Positions 8,911 to 16,992 of a stretch of DNA of 64,000 nucleotides are shown one piece after another. Position 1 is the stretch's first letter, and every line of letters starts with the position of its first letter. Under the pieces are notes generated by a model. That model was not told where the DNA came from and did not search any database. It saw only the letters and a list, made by a program, of their open reading frames with translations. The stretch covers positions 1 through 64,000 of the forward strand of contig NZ_JBHSFP010000041.1 of the NCBI RefSeq assembly GCF_042654065.1. The letters run 5' to 3'. The stretch comes from Sphaerisporangium dianthi. GTDB taxonomy: Bacteria > Actinomycetota > Actinomycetes > Streptosporangiales > Streptosporangiaceae. The position numbers and the translations under genes are program-made.

Positions 8911-9933
8911 TCAGAGGGGGAAGCGCGCGAGGTCGAACGCCTTGACGCCGCGCACGCCGTCCCAGACGAGGAAGTTGCCGTACTCGCGCATCGCCTCCAC
9001 CGGCACGCTGGCCAGTTCGGCGACGTCGCCGAGCAGCCGCTGGAAGCGGAAGACGGCCGCCGGGCCGAGCTTGTTCACCACGCTGACCATCAGCCGCACC
9101 AGGTTGTAGCGGAACAGCGCCGAGCAGGGCAGGACGCGGTGGTCGTCGCGCAGGCGGGAGAACACCGCGGCGTGCTCGGGGTGGGCGGCGCGGTAGGCGT
9201 CGCACACCTCGGCCGAGAAGTGGCCGCGATAGCGGACGGCGTGCCCGTCGAAGCCGAGCCTGTCGTCGCCGATCGCGAACTGCCCGGTGGTGTAGGTGGC
9301 GGCGCCGAGCAGGTCGCCCCACGGCTGGAGGAACGCCCGCTCGAAGTGGGCGGCCTTGCGCTCCAGCCGGGCGGCGAGTTCGGGGCTCGGCAGGAACGTG
9401 CCGTGCGGCCCGCGCATGTCGAAGATCCACGGCGGCGGGGTGAGGGTGTCGGCCTTGGTGAGGACGAAGGTCAGCTTGGCGAGCAGCAGCGCGCGGGCGT
9501 CGTGGCCCGCTCCGGTGAGGAGCGCGCGCAGGCAGCGGGCGTCGGCGGCGGTGGAGCGGCTGTCGGCGTGGAAGGCCCAGATGACGACGTCGGAGTCGGC
9601 CAGCCGTTCCCGGTACATGGCGAGATAAGCGGCGTCCGCGCTTAGCGATTCCCCCATTCCCGGCATATCCCAAAAAGTCAACATATGACCTGAATTCCCG
9701 GGAACGGAGATGGCCCGCGGTTCACACGTCCCCGGTTTCACGTCCCCCACCGGCAGCCGGGTGCCGAACAGCGCGTTGAGCAGCGACGATTTCCCCACTC
9801 CCGTCTGCCCCATAATGGCCACGCTCAATGGTCTGCCCGATTCGGCGTCATGCTCCCGGCGCACGCCCTGTCTGACCTTTTCCAGGCGGTGCTCACCGAG
9901 CGCGCCGACGGAAACACGCTCCATCCTTGCCAC
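8911..9933 (-). CDS. Era/MMR_HSR1-type P-loop GTPase
   Basis: 340 residues. The GTPase motifs are clear: G1 GQTGVGKSS near residue 42, G3 DMPG near residue 89, and G4 TKAD. The C-terminal half is helical and has no KH domain, so it is not Era itself. It resembles the stand-alone 50S-binding-type or YeeP/YkfA-like GTPases often found with small partners in signalling and stress loci. The GTG start has a GAGG site 8 bases upstream. It is divergent from the SARP regulator across a region of about 130 bp and lies directly upstream of the PknG operon, suggesting functional linkage. The target is unknown. Confidence 0.82.
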   Translation of the reverse strand: MARMERVSVGALGEHRLEKVRQGVRREHDAESGRPLSVAIMGQTGVGKSSLLNALFGTRLPVGDVKPGTCEPRAISVPGNSGHMLTFWDMPGMGESLSADAAYLAMYRERLADSDVVIWAFHADSRSTAADARCLRALLTGAGHDARALLLAKLTFVLTKADTLTPPPWIFDMRGPHGTFLPSPELAARLERKAAHFERAFLQPWGDLLGAATYTTGQFAIGDDRLGFDGHAVRYRGHFSAEVCDAYRAAHPEHAAVFSRLRDDHRVLPCSALFRYNLVRLMVSVVNKLGPAAVFRFQRLLGDVAELASVPVEAMREYGNFLVWDGVRGVKAFDLARFPL

Positions 9934-10062
9934 GGGCTCACCTCAGGTCATAGCGTTGAAAGGAGTTACGAACCGTTTCCCGCCCGTCCCATCGTGTCCC
10001 CCGGTCCTTGCGATGACCTTGCGGAAAGGCCGCCGATTGACGATCGCGATCCGACCCCGGCG

Positions 10063-13000
10063 GTGAACGTGACGACATTCGACATCCGCCTGCTCGGCGA
10101 CGTCTCGATCCTGGTCGACGGGAAGCCGAGAAAGCTCCTGCCCCAGACGGCCAAGGCGCTCGCCATGCTCGTCTCGGCCAGGAACCCCGTGCCGCAGGGC
10201 AACCTGGCGGCCGCCCTCGGGCAGAGCCCCGACTGGCCGGTGACCGACGTGGCGCCCCCGCTGTCCCGGCTGCGCCAGGCGCTGGCAGGCAGCGCGCTGG
10301 ACATCCCTCCCGCCAAGTGGTCGCACGCCTACGAGCTGGTCGAGCGCGAGCCCGGCTACCTCGCGGCGACGCTGGACGCCTCCCGCTTCGAGGCCCGGCT
10401 GCGCCAGGGACGCGAGCTGTACGACGGCGGCGACCTGGCCGCGGCGCTGCCGGCGCTGCGCTCGGCCGCCGCCGAGTGGCGGGGCGCCCCGTTCGCCTCC
10501 CTGTCCTCGGGCTGGACGCTGCCCTGGGTGTGCGAGAGCTACCGCGCCAAGCTGGAGGAGCAGCGCAACGAGCTGGTGCGGCTGGTCGCGCGCATCGCGC
10601 TGCGCCTCGGCCGCTACCGGGACGCCGCCTTCCTGGCCGAAGGGCCCGTCGGCGAGGGCGGCGGCGACACCACGGCCGTGTGGCTGCTGCGCTTCCTCAC
10701 CTCCCTGCGCGAGGACGGCGCCGCGACCGCCCGGCAGGACGTCGAACGGCGCCGCCGCCTCGCGCGCGGCGACGAGGCGGCGCGCCGCGCAGAAGACCTG
10801 CTGGCCCTGCACGAGCACGGCTTCGACGTGTGCACCCCGCTCGGCGGCGGCGAGGGGGCCGGCGTGACCGGCGGCCCGGCCGTCCTGGTCGGCCGCCGCC
10901 GCGAGGTGCAGGAGCTCTCGCGCCTGGTCGAGCGGCTGCGCGCGGGCGAGGGCGCGGCGCTGGCCCTGTGCGGCCCCGGCGGCGTCGGCAAGACGCGGCT
11001 GCTGCGAGAGTCCGCCCGCCTGGCCGGCCGCGCCCAGGTGGAGACCGTGAGCGTGATGTGCCAGGAGCTCGACGGGCTGCAGCCGTGGCGCGAGCTGGCC
11101 GGCCGGCTCTGGGCCCACCTGCGGCGCGACCCGTCCAGCCCGCCCGAGCCGATCAGCGCGCAAGAACGCGACACCCTCGGCAAGCTCATGTCGGCCGGGG
11201 CGCGCGGATCCCCCGCCCGGCCCGGCCACGAACGCGACCCGCGCGAACTGACCTTCCTGCTCACCGCCCTGCTGCGCCGGGCCGCCGGACGCGGCCTGCT
11301 CGTGGCCTTCGACAACGCCCACCTGCTCAGCCCGTACGCCGAGGAGCTGCTCCAGCACGTCAGGCGGGGGCTCGGCGCCGTCCCCGTCGGGTTCCTGCTC
11401 GCCACCCGGGCCGAGGCCTCGCACTGGAAGGAGGCCATGGACGCCCTCATCGTGGCCCCGCTGACCAAGCGCGAGGTGGCGCAGTGGCTCAGCCGGGTGT
11501 GGACGCGCGAGCCGACGCCGGGCGAGGTCGAGCAGGCCGCGCGGGCGACCTCCGGCATGCCGCTGGAGCTGTGCTCCCTCGGCGAGGCCGGCGATCTGCG
11601 TCCCGCCCCCGCCGAGCCCCGCTCCCACGCCGGCCCGGCGTTCCACTGGCTGGCGGCTGCCGCGATCACGGCCCTTGGCCTGGACGTCGACACCGCGCTG
11701 GTGGCGCGCATGCTCGACCTGGAGCCCGCCGAGGCCGACCGCGCCCAGGCCCTCGCCGCCGCCGGCGGCGCGGTGGAGTGCCGCGACCGGGTGCGCTTCC
11801 CCCACGACCGCTCCCGCGAGGCCGTCCTCGGCGAGCTCGACCGCGACCCCGCGCTGGCACGGCGTCTGCACCACCGCGCCTTCGAGGCGCTGACCGATCG
11901 CGCGGACACCGGCGGCTGGGCCGATCCGGCGCTTCCCGTGCGCGTCGCCCAGCACGCGCGGGCCGCGGGAGCCGGCCTCCCGCAAGAGCGCGTCGCCGCC
12001 GCCTGCCTGGACGCCGCGCGGGCCGAGCAGCGCGGGTTCGGCATAGACAGCGCCGTCGAGTGGGCGCAGTACGGCCTGCGGCTGCGGTGCGACGCCGCCA
12101 CCCGCGTCGGCCTGCTCATCACGCTCGGCGACGCCCTCAGCGACGGCGGCGACATGGAGGACGCCGGCCGCCGCTACCTGGCGGCGCACCAGGCCGCCGA
12201 AGGGCTGCCCACGCTCGCCGCCGCGGCGGCCGTCCGGCTGGCCCGCAGGTGGTCGGCCCCCGGCCAGGTCGACCGGCAGCTCATCCACCTGCTCGGCGAC
12301 AGCATCGCGGCGCTCGAGCACGACCAGGGCGAGGAGGCCGCGCCGCTGCGCCTGCAGCTCAAGGCCCACCTGGCCAAGAAGCAGACCATGGCGGTCGCCC
12401 AGAGCGCCGCCGACCCCCTGCCAGACGGCCCGCCGCCGGGCGTCGAGCTCGCCCGCGCGACCCTGCGAGAGCTGCCCGCGGGCGTCGACCGCCTGGTGCG
12501 CTGCGAGGTGCTCAACGAGTGCCGCTGGGCGCTGTACGACCACGCCCACCCCGGCGAGCTGATCGGCATCGCCGCCCAGCTGCGCGAGTCCGGCGTCCAG
12601 GCGGGGTCGGCGTACTTCCAGAGCGAGGGCCTGGTCGCGCTGGCCGTCGACCAGCTCAGGCTCGGGCGGCTCGGCGACGCCCTCGGCACGGTGGACGACC
12701 ATCGCATGCACGTGGCGCGCAACCCCCGCGCGCTCGGCCCGTGGCTGCAGAGCACCCTCGACACGGTCATGGACCTGTGGAACGGCGACTTCCAGCGCGC
12801 CGAGGAGCGTCTGATGGGCGAGTCGCTGCGCATGGTCGAAGAGCTGACCGCCGGCCACGCGGCCCCGGGCGAGACGCTGCGCCAGACGTGGATGGGCCAG
12901 TACTACTGGCTGCTGCACGAGAGGGGCAGGCTGGAGGAGCTCTTCGCCTCCGGGATGACCCGGCAGATCGAGCAGCACGGCTACTTCCCCGTCTGGCGGG

Positions 13001-13587
13001 CCGCGCACGTGCTCGCGCTGTGCGAGACCGGCCGGCACGACGAGGCCGCCGACCGGCTCGCCGCGTTCGTCCGCGACACCCGTGGCCTCGCCGCCCTGCC
13101 GCCGCACGGGTGGACGGTCGCGACCCTCGCCATGCTCGCCGAGTCGTGCGTCATGATCGCCGAAGAGGCCGCCGGCCAGCACCTGGGCCGCGAGGCCGCG
13201 CCGGGCGCCGGTCTGGACGACGCGCCGGGCCTGTGCGTGCCGCTGCTGCGAGAGCGGCTGGCCGCCTACGCCGATGAGATGGTGATGGCCGGCTGGCCCA
13301 CGGTGCTCGTGGGGCCCGCGGCGCGCTTCCTCGGCCTGCTGGCTATGACGGCCGGGGACGCGCCGGAGGCGCTGCGCCGCTTCGACGAGGCGACCCGCAT
13401 CGTCTCGGCGGCTCCGCCGCAGATGGCACGGCTCCAGCTCGACCGCGCGAGGGCGCTGCGCCTGCTGGACCCCTCCGACGCGACCGGCGAGGCCACCCGC
13501 CTGCTGCACCGCTCGCTGCGCCTGGCCGACCGCCTCGGCATGCCGAGGCTGTCCGCCAGGGCCCGCGCCCTGCTCGCCGCCCCTTGA
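10063..13587 (+). CDS. SARP-type STAND regulator (wHTH-BTAD-ATPase-TPR)
   Basis: About 1174 residues from a GTG at 10063; the frame stays open further upstream, but family similarity begins at FDIRLLGDVSILVDG. Domains: an OmpR-like winged helix, a bacterial transcriptional activation domain to about residue 240, an NTPase with Walker A CGPGGVGKT near residue 303 and a DNAH-type Walker B region, then TPR-like helices to the end. There is no LuxR helix-turn-helix at the C-terminus. Such proteins activate nearby operons, commonly for secondary metabolism. The DNA-binding end is weaker than in AfsR (PVPQGNLAAALG in place of the usual HTH), so DNA recognition may be altered. It is divergent from the GTPase-PknG block. 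Confidence 0.82.
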   Translation: MNVTTFDIRLLGDVSILVDGKPRKLLPQTAKALAMLVSARNPVPQGNLAAALGQSPDWPVTDVAPPLSRLRQALAGSALDIPPAKWSHAYELVEREPGYLAATLDASRFEARLRQGRELYDGGDLAAALPALRSAAAEWRGAPFASLSSGWTLPWVCESYRAKLEEQRNELVRLVARIALRLGRYRDAAFLAEGPVGEGGGDTTAVWLLRFLTSLREDGAATARQDVERRRRLARGDEAARRAEDLLALHEHGFDVCTPLGGGEGAGVTGGPAVLVGRRREVQELSRLVERLRAGEGAALALCGPGGVGKTRLLRESARLAGRAQVETVSVMCQELDGLQPWRELAGRLWAHLRRDPSSPPEPISAQERDTLGKLMSAGARGSPARPGHERDPRELTFLLTALLRRAAGRGLLVAFDNAHLLSPYAEELLQHVRRGLGAVPVGFLLATRAEASHWKEAMDALIVAPLTKREVAQWLSRVWTREPTPGEVEQAARATSGMPLELCSLGEAGDLRPAPAEPRSHAGPAFHWLAAAAITALGLDVDTALVARMLDLEPAEADRAQALAAAGGAVECRDRVRFPHDRSREAVLGELDRDPALARRLHHRAFEALTDRADTGGWADPALPVRVAQHARAAGAGLPQERVAAACLDAARAEQRGFGIDSAVEWAQYGLRLRCDAATRVGLLITLGDALSDGGDMEDAGRRYLAAHQAAEGLPTLAAAAAVRLARRWSAPGQVDRQLIHLLGDSIAALEHDQGEEAAPLRLQLKAHLAKKQTMAVAQSAADPLPDGPPPGVELARATLRELPAGVDRLVRCEVLNECRWALYDHAHPGELIGIAAQLRESGVQAGSAYFQSEGLVALAVDQLRLGRLGDALGTVDDHRMHVARNPRALGPWLQSTLDTVMDLWNGDFQRAEERLMGESLRMVEELTAGHAAPGETLRQTWMGQYYWLLHERGRLEELFASGMTRQIEQHGYFPVWRAAHVLALCETGRHDEAADRLAAFVRDTRGLAALPPHGWTVATLAMLAESCVMIAEEAAGQHLGREAAPGAGLDDAPGLCVPLLRERLAAYADEMVMAGWPTVLVGPAARFLGLLAMTAGDAPEALRRFDEATRIVSAAPPQMARLQLDRARALRLLDPSDATGEATRLLHRSLRLADRLGMPRLSARARALLAAP

Positions 13588-13662
13588 CCCGGGCGTGCCG
13601 GCTGACGGCGCACGCCGCCCCGCCGGCCGGGGCGGCGGACGTGTCCCGGCCGTCCGGTGGAC

Positions 13663-13668
13663 CATAAT
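13663..13668 (+). promoter_or_regulatory. Candidate -10 box for a leaderless transcript
   Basis: CATAAT lies 6 bases before the ATG at 13675, which would put the transcription start on the start codon. No ribosome-binding site precedes that ATG. The -35 candidate (GTGTCC near 13641) is weak. Inferred from spacing alone. Confidence 0.35.
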
Positions 13669-13674
13669 GAGCTC

Positions 13675-14073
13675 ATGGCCGTGGGGTTGCCGGGGCGGTA
13701 CGACGACATCGCCGAGAGGGTGCCGCGGTCGCTGGGCGACCTGCGGGGGCCCTCGGCCGGCGAGGTGGAGTTGCCGCTGCATCTGTGCTGGTCGGGCATG
13801 CGCGTGTTCGACGTAGGTGATCCGGCGCTCCGCCTGGGCATGTACCAGATCGTGATCGCCGAGGGCCTGCTGGCCGACGTGGAGGACCATCTGGACGCGC
13901 GCCTGCTCGTCGAGGTCTGGCCGAGGCTCCGCCGTCTGATCAACTCCGCGGCGCGGGCCGAGTGGGAGTCGCGGTTCCCCTCACTGGCCGAGACCGCGAG
14001 GGCGCACGCCGCCGAGGTGGCGGCGGAGCTGCGCCGCGCCCGCGAGGCGGTCCGCGCCCGGGCGGTCTCGTGA
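13675..14073 (+). CDS. Uncharacterised 132-residue protein, possible partner of the AbiEii-type transferase
   Basis: A GTG 18 bases upstream would add six residues; the ATG at 13675 is preferred because a -10-like box places it at the transcript start. The protein is soluble, with a central beta-like portion (VELPLHLCWSGMRVFDVGD) and a long C-terminal helix rich in Ala, Arg and Glu. No domain is recognised. It lies 67 bp before an AbiEii-family nucleotidyltransferase in the same orientation. That is the order expected for an antitoxin before its toxin, but it does not resemble AbiEi, and the antitoxin idea is inference. Confidence 0.6.
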   Translation: MAVGLPGRYDDIAERVPRSLGDLRGPSAGEVELPLHLCWSGMRVFDVGDPALRLGMYQIVIAEGLLADVEDHLDARLLVEVWPRLRRLINSAARAEWESRFPSLAETARAHAAEVAAELRRAREAVRARAVS

Positions 14074-14140
14074 CGGCCGCCGCCGCCCGCCGGGGCGGGG
14101 TCCCGGCGGAGGGGCCGTCGCACGCTCAGGAGGCTCACTG

Positions 14141-14812
14141 ATGGACATGCCGCCGTTCCACCGGCGCATCATGGACGCCGCGCTGGAGGTCTGCGACGCG
14201 CACGGACTGGTGCTCGCCGGCGGATACGCCATGCGCGCGCACGGGCTGGTGGAGCGGCCCAGCCAAGATCTGGACTTCGCCACCGTCGCCTTCACCCCGC
14301 TGGAGGACATCACCGCCGACCTGGCGCGGGCGCTCGAACGCGACGGGCTGGAGGTCGCCCACCAGCGCGACAGCCCCCGGCTGGCCCGGCTGACGGTGAG
14401 CGAACCGGTCACCGGGCAGTCCGCCGCCGTGGACCTGATGAAGGAGCCGCTGCAGCGCCCGGCGGTCGACATGGAGTTCTGCTCGGTGGCGAGCATGGAC
14501 GACGTGGTGGGGATGAAGGTCGGCGCTCTGTGCGGCCGGGCCCTCCCCCGCGACTTCATCGACGTGCTGGCGGTCGCCGACCGGTACGGGCTGCCCGACT
14601 TGGAGCGGCTGGGCGCGCTGTTCGAGGACGGGTTCTCGCTGGAGAACCTCGCCTTCAAACTGGAGAGCGGCCTCACCCTCGACGACGCCCTGTTCGCGCA
14701 GTACGGCCTGGACGACGATGAGATCGCCCGCGTGAAGGCCTTCGTCCTGGCCTGGTACGAGGACCTGTCGCTGCGCATCGCCGAGGAGACCGCGCTCGAC
14801 CCCGACCTGTGA
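14141..14812 (+). CDS. AbiEii/AbiGii-family nucleotidyltransferase
   Basis: 223 residues with a strong AGGAGG site 7 bases before the ATG. The N-terminal nucleotidyltransferase core shows GGYAMRAHG followed by RPSQDLDFA, the GG...R..xDxD motif of MNT-like enzymes, and a later VDLMKEP segment. The C-terminal portion is helical. AbiEii proteins are toxin components of type IV toxin-antitoxin or phage-abortive systems and transfer nucleotides to RNA targets. Many actinomycete homologues are solitary and uncharacterised. The upstream 132-residue gene may be its partner. Confidence 0.82.
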   Translation: MDMPPFHRRIMDAALEVCDAHGLVLAGGYAMRAHGLVERPSQDLDFATVAFTPLEDITADLARALERDGLEVAHQRDSPRLARLTVSEPVTGQSAAVDLMKEPLQRPAVDMEFCSVASMDDVVGMKVGALCGRALPRDFIDVLAVADRYGLPDLERLGALFEDGFSLENLAFKLESGLTLDDALFAQYGLDDDEIARVKAFVLAWYEDLSLRIAEETALDPDL

Positions 14813-14886
14813 CCCGCCCACCGCCCGCGGCGCGGCGGCGGGCGGCACCGGCCCGCCGCCAGGGCCCGCGTGGCGCCGCGGGCCGG

Positions 14887-15576
14887 TCACCCGGCCGGGC
14901 CGTCGTGGCGGGAGGCGGGGTGGGCGGCGTAGCCCACGACCGTGAGCGCGACGCAGACGGCGACGAACAGCAGGACCCAGCCGGCCCCGGCGTGCTGGAG
15001 GGCCACCGCGCCGAGACACGCGCCGGCGAAGATCGCCAGCACCGAGAGGACCCGGCGCAGAGCACGCGGGTTGGCGCCTCCGGCCAGGCTGGACTCGGCG
15101 GCCAGGCCGGTGAGCGTGCGGGTGAGCACGGTGGTCGTCATGTCCGGGACGGCGAGCGCCCGCACGACGGCGTTCTGCAGCCCCATGCCCACGGCGACCA
15201 TGGCGATCACCACCTGGCGGTGCCCCTCGGCGGACAGGCCGATCAGGGCGGAGGCGCCCGCGCCGAGGCCGATCGCCACCGCCTCGGCCACCAGGGTGAG
15301 CACGACGCGCGCGCGGCGGGAGCGGGCGTGGACGTCGATGCGGCCGCCGGCGACCGCTCCGGCGAGGAAGGCGAGCAGGGAGGTGAGCGACCTGGACGCC
15401 GAGAAGCCGGGGTCGCCCGCGGTGGCGAACCCGAGGACCACGATGTTCCCGGTCATGTTCGCGGTGAAGACGTGCCCGAGCGCCAGGTAGCTGACCGCGT
15501 CGATGCAGCCGCTCAGCAGCGTGAGCACCGCGAGCGCCACGGGCAGCGGGTCGCGCCCTCGAGAAGGACGGCTCAT
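14887..15576 (-). CDS. DUF1275 (YoaK-like) membrane protein
   Basis: 229 residues from the ATG at 15576, with an AGGGG site upstream. Six hydrophobic segments are visible. The N-terminus carries the family signature LTLLSGCIDAVSYLALGHVF followed by ANMTGNIVVLG. The family consists of inner-membrane proteins of unknown transport function. It is divergent from the XRE-like gene across about 180 bp and convergent with the AbiEii-type gene. Confidence 0.85.
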   Translation of the reverse strand: MSRPSRGRDPLPVALAVLTLLSGCIDAVSYLALGHVFTANMTGNIVVLGFATAGDPGFSASRSLTSLLAFLAGAVAGGRIDVHARSRRARVVLTLVAEAVAIGLGAGASALIGLSAEGHRQVVIAMVAVGMGLQNAVVRALAVPDMTTTVLTRTLTGLAAESSLAGGANPRALRRVLSVLAIFAGACLGAVALQHAGAGWVLLFVAVCVALTVVGYAAHPASRHDGPAG

Positions 15577-15753
15577 GATCGGCCCCTGTCGTCGAGCGCA
15601 CCTCTTGATCGCGACGTTAACGCAGGCCGGAGCCCGATCACGCTTCCGGCGCGCGCGCATCCTCAGGTTGGGGGATGAGGACGGGGCGGGGACGGCGAAG
15701 GATGGAAGGCGGGCATGTCCGTGCCCGTTCGCACGCATGTCGGAAGGAGCGCG

Positions 15754-16992
15754 ATGATCGGCATCGACATCCCTCTGTGGTCCGCGCGGCTGCGGGCCTG
15801 GCGGCGCGGCCGGCTGTGGAACCGGGAGGACCTCGCCGGGCGGATGGCCGGCGCCGCCGACGAGGAGACGCGTGACCGCCTGCCGTCCGGGGAGGCGCTG
15901 ACCGACATGATCCGCGCGTGGGAGGCCGGCGAGCGGCGGCCCGGCGCGCGGCATTCGGAGCTGCTGTGCCGGCTGTTCTCCGCGCGGGAGGCCGAGCTGT
16001 TCGGCCAGGAGAGCGGGGAGCCGGCCGGGACGGCGTTGTGGCACCACCTCACCGGGATCCCGCTGCTGCCCGGCCGGTTCACCGCCGAGGAGGAGGAGCG
16101 GACCGGCCGGGCGATAGAGGACCCGCGCCGGGCCGACGAGCGGACCGTGGCCTACCTGTCGGCCGTGATCGAGGCCTGTGACCGCCCCGACCGGCGGCCC
16201 GCCGAGCCGGCGGGCGCCCTGTCGGCGGTGTTCGGCGTGCTGCAGGGATTCCGCGGCGAGGCGGGGCGTGGCGTGCGCGACGCTCTGATCGCCCTGTCGT
16301 CGCAGGACGCGGAGGCGGTCAGCCGCATGTGGTACGAGGCGGGCGACCTGCGGCGGGCGCTGCTGTGGTCGGATCGGGCGCGCCGCTCGGCCGCACAGGC
16401 GCAGGACGAGCGCCTGATGGCCTACGCGCTCGCCGGGCGGGCGGCGCTCACCGGGCCGGGCAGCGATCCTGGCGAGGTGGTGGAGATCGCCGTGGCGGCC
16501 CGCGAGCGCCCGGCCCGCGAGCACGCCGTCCCCTCGCCGCGGCTGGACGCGGTCGCCCGCCTGCGGGAGGCGCTGGGCCACGCGATGGCCGGCGAGGAGG
16601 ATCTGTGCCACCGCCGCCTGGAGGAGTCCGCCGAGCCTCCGGGGGAGGAACCGGAGGAGCGGCCGCGGTTCGGCCCGGACTACTCGCCGTCCCTGCACGA
16701 CCTGCTGGCCGCCGACTGCCTGCTGGATCTCGGCCATACCGGCGACGCGATCGAGATCCTGGAGCGGGAGCTGCCCTCCGCGGAGCTCAGCCGCGAGACG
16801 GCCTACGACCTGGCCCGCCTGGCCCACGCCTACGCCGACGCCCACGAGAGCGAGCGCTGCGCGCAGGCTGCGCGCAGCGCCTTCGACCTCGCCAGGCGGA
16901 CCGGCGCGGCTCGCGCCATGCGGGAGCTGGTCGTCACGCGGGCAGCGAGGTCCCGAGCTCCAGCGTCGACGGCAGCTCCGCGCGGCTGGTGA
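15754..16992 (+). CDS. XRE-like regulator with TPR-type helical region
   Basis: 412 residues from the ATG at 15754, which follows GGAAGGAG; an earlier in-frame start lacks a good site. The N-terminus (PLWSARLRAWRRGRLWNREDL) resembles a helix-turn-helix of the XRE type, and RAWEAGERRPG is the usual third-helix segment. The rest is a series of Ala/Leu-rich helical repeats as in actinomycete TPR-containing XRE regulators. Its 3' end overlaps the convergent LAL gene by 59 bp. Confidence 0.7.
   Translation: MIGIDIPLWSARLRAWRRGRLWNREDLAGRMAGAADEETRDRLPSGEALTDMIRAWEAGERRPGARHSELLCRLFSAREAELFGQESGEPAGTALWHHLTGIPLLPGRFTAEEEERTGRAIEDPRRADERTVAYLSAVIEACDRPDRRPAEPAGALSAVFGVLQGFRGEAGRGVRDALIALSSQDAEAVSRMWYEAGDLRRALLWSDRARRSAAQAQDERLMAYALAGRAALTGPGSDPGEVVEIAVAARERPAREHAVPSPRLDAVARLREALGHAMAGEEDLCHRRLEESAEPPGEEPEERPRFGPDYSPSLHDLLAADCLLDLGHTGDAIEILERELPSAELSRETAYDLARLAHAYADAHESERCAQAARSAFDLARRTGAARAMRELVVTRAARSRAPASTAAPRGW

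Noticed and set aside
9943..13890. 1315-residue frame antisense to the SARP regulator
   Set aside because: Its composition (Gly/Arg/Gln/Val with no motifs) is a GC-bias shadow of the regulator gene.
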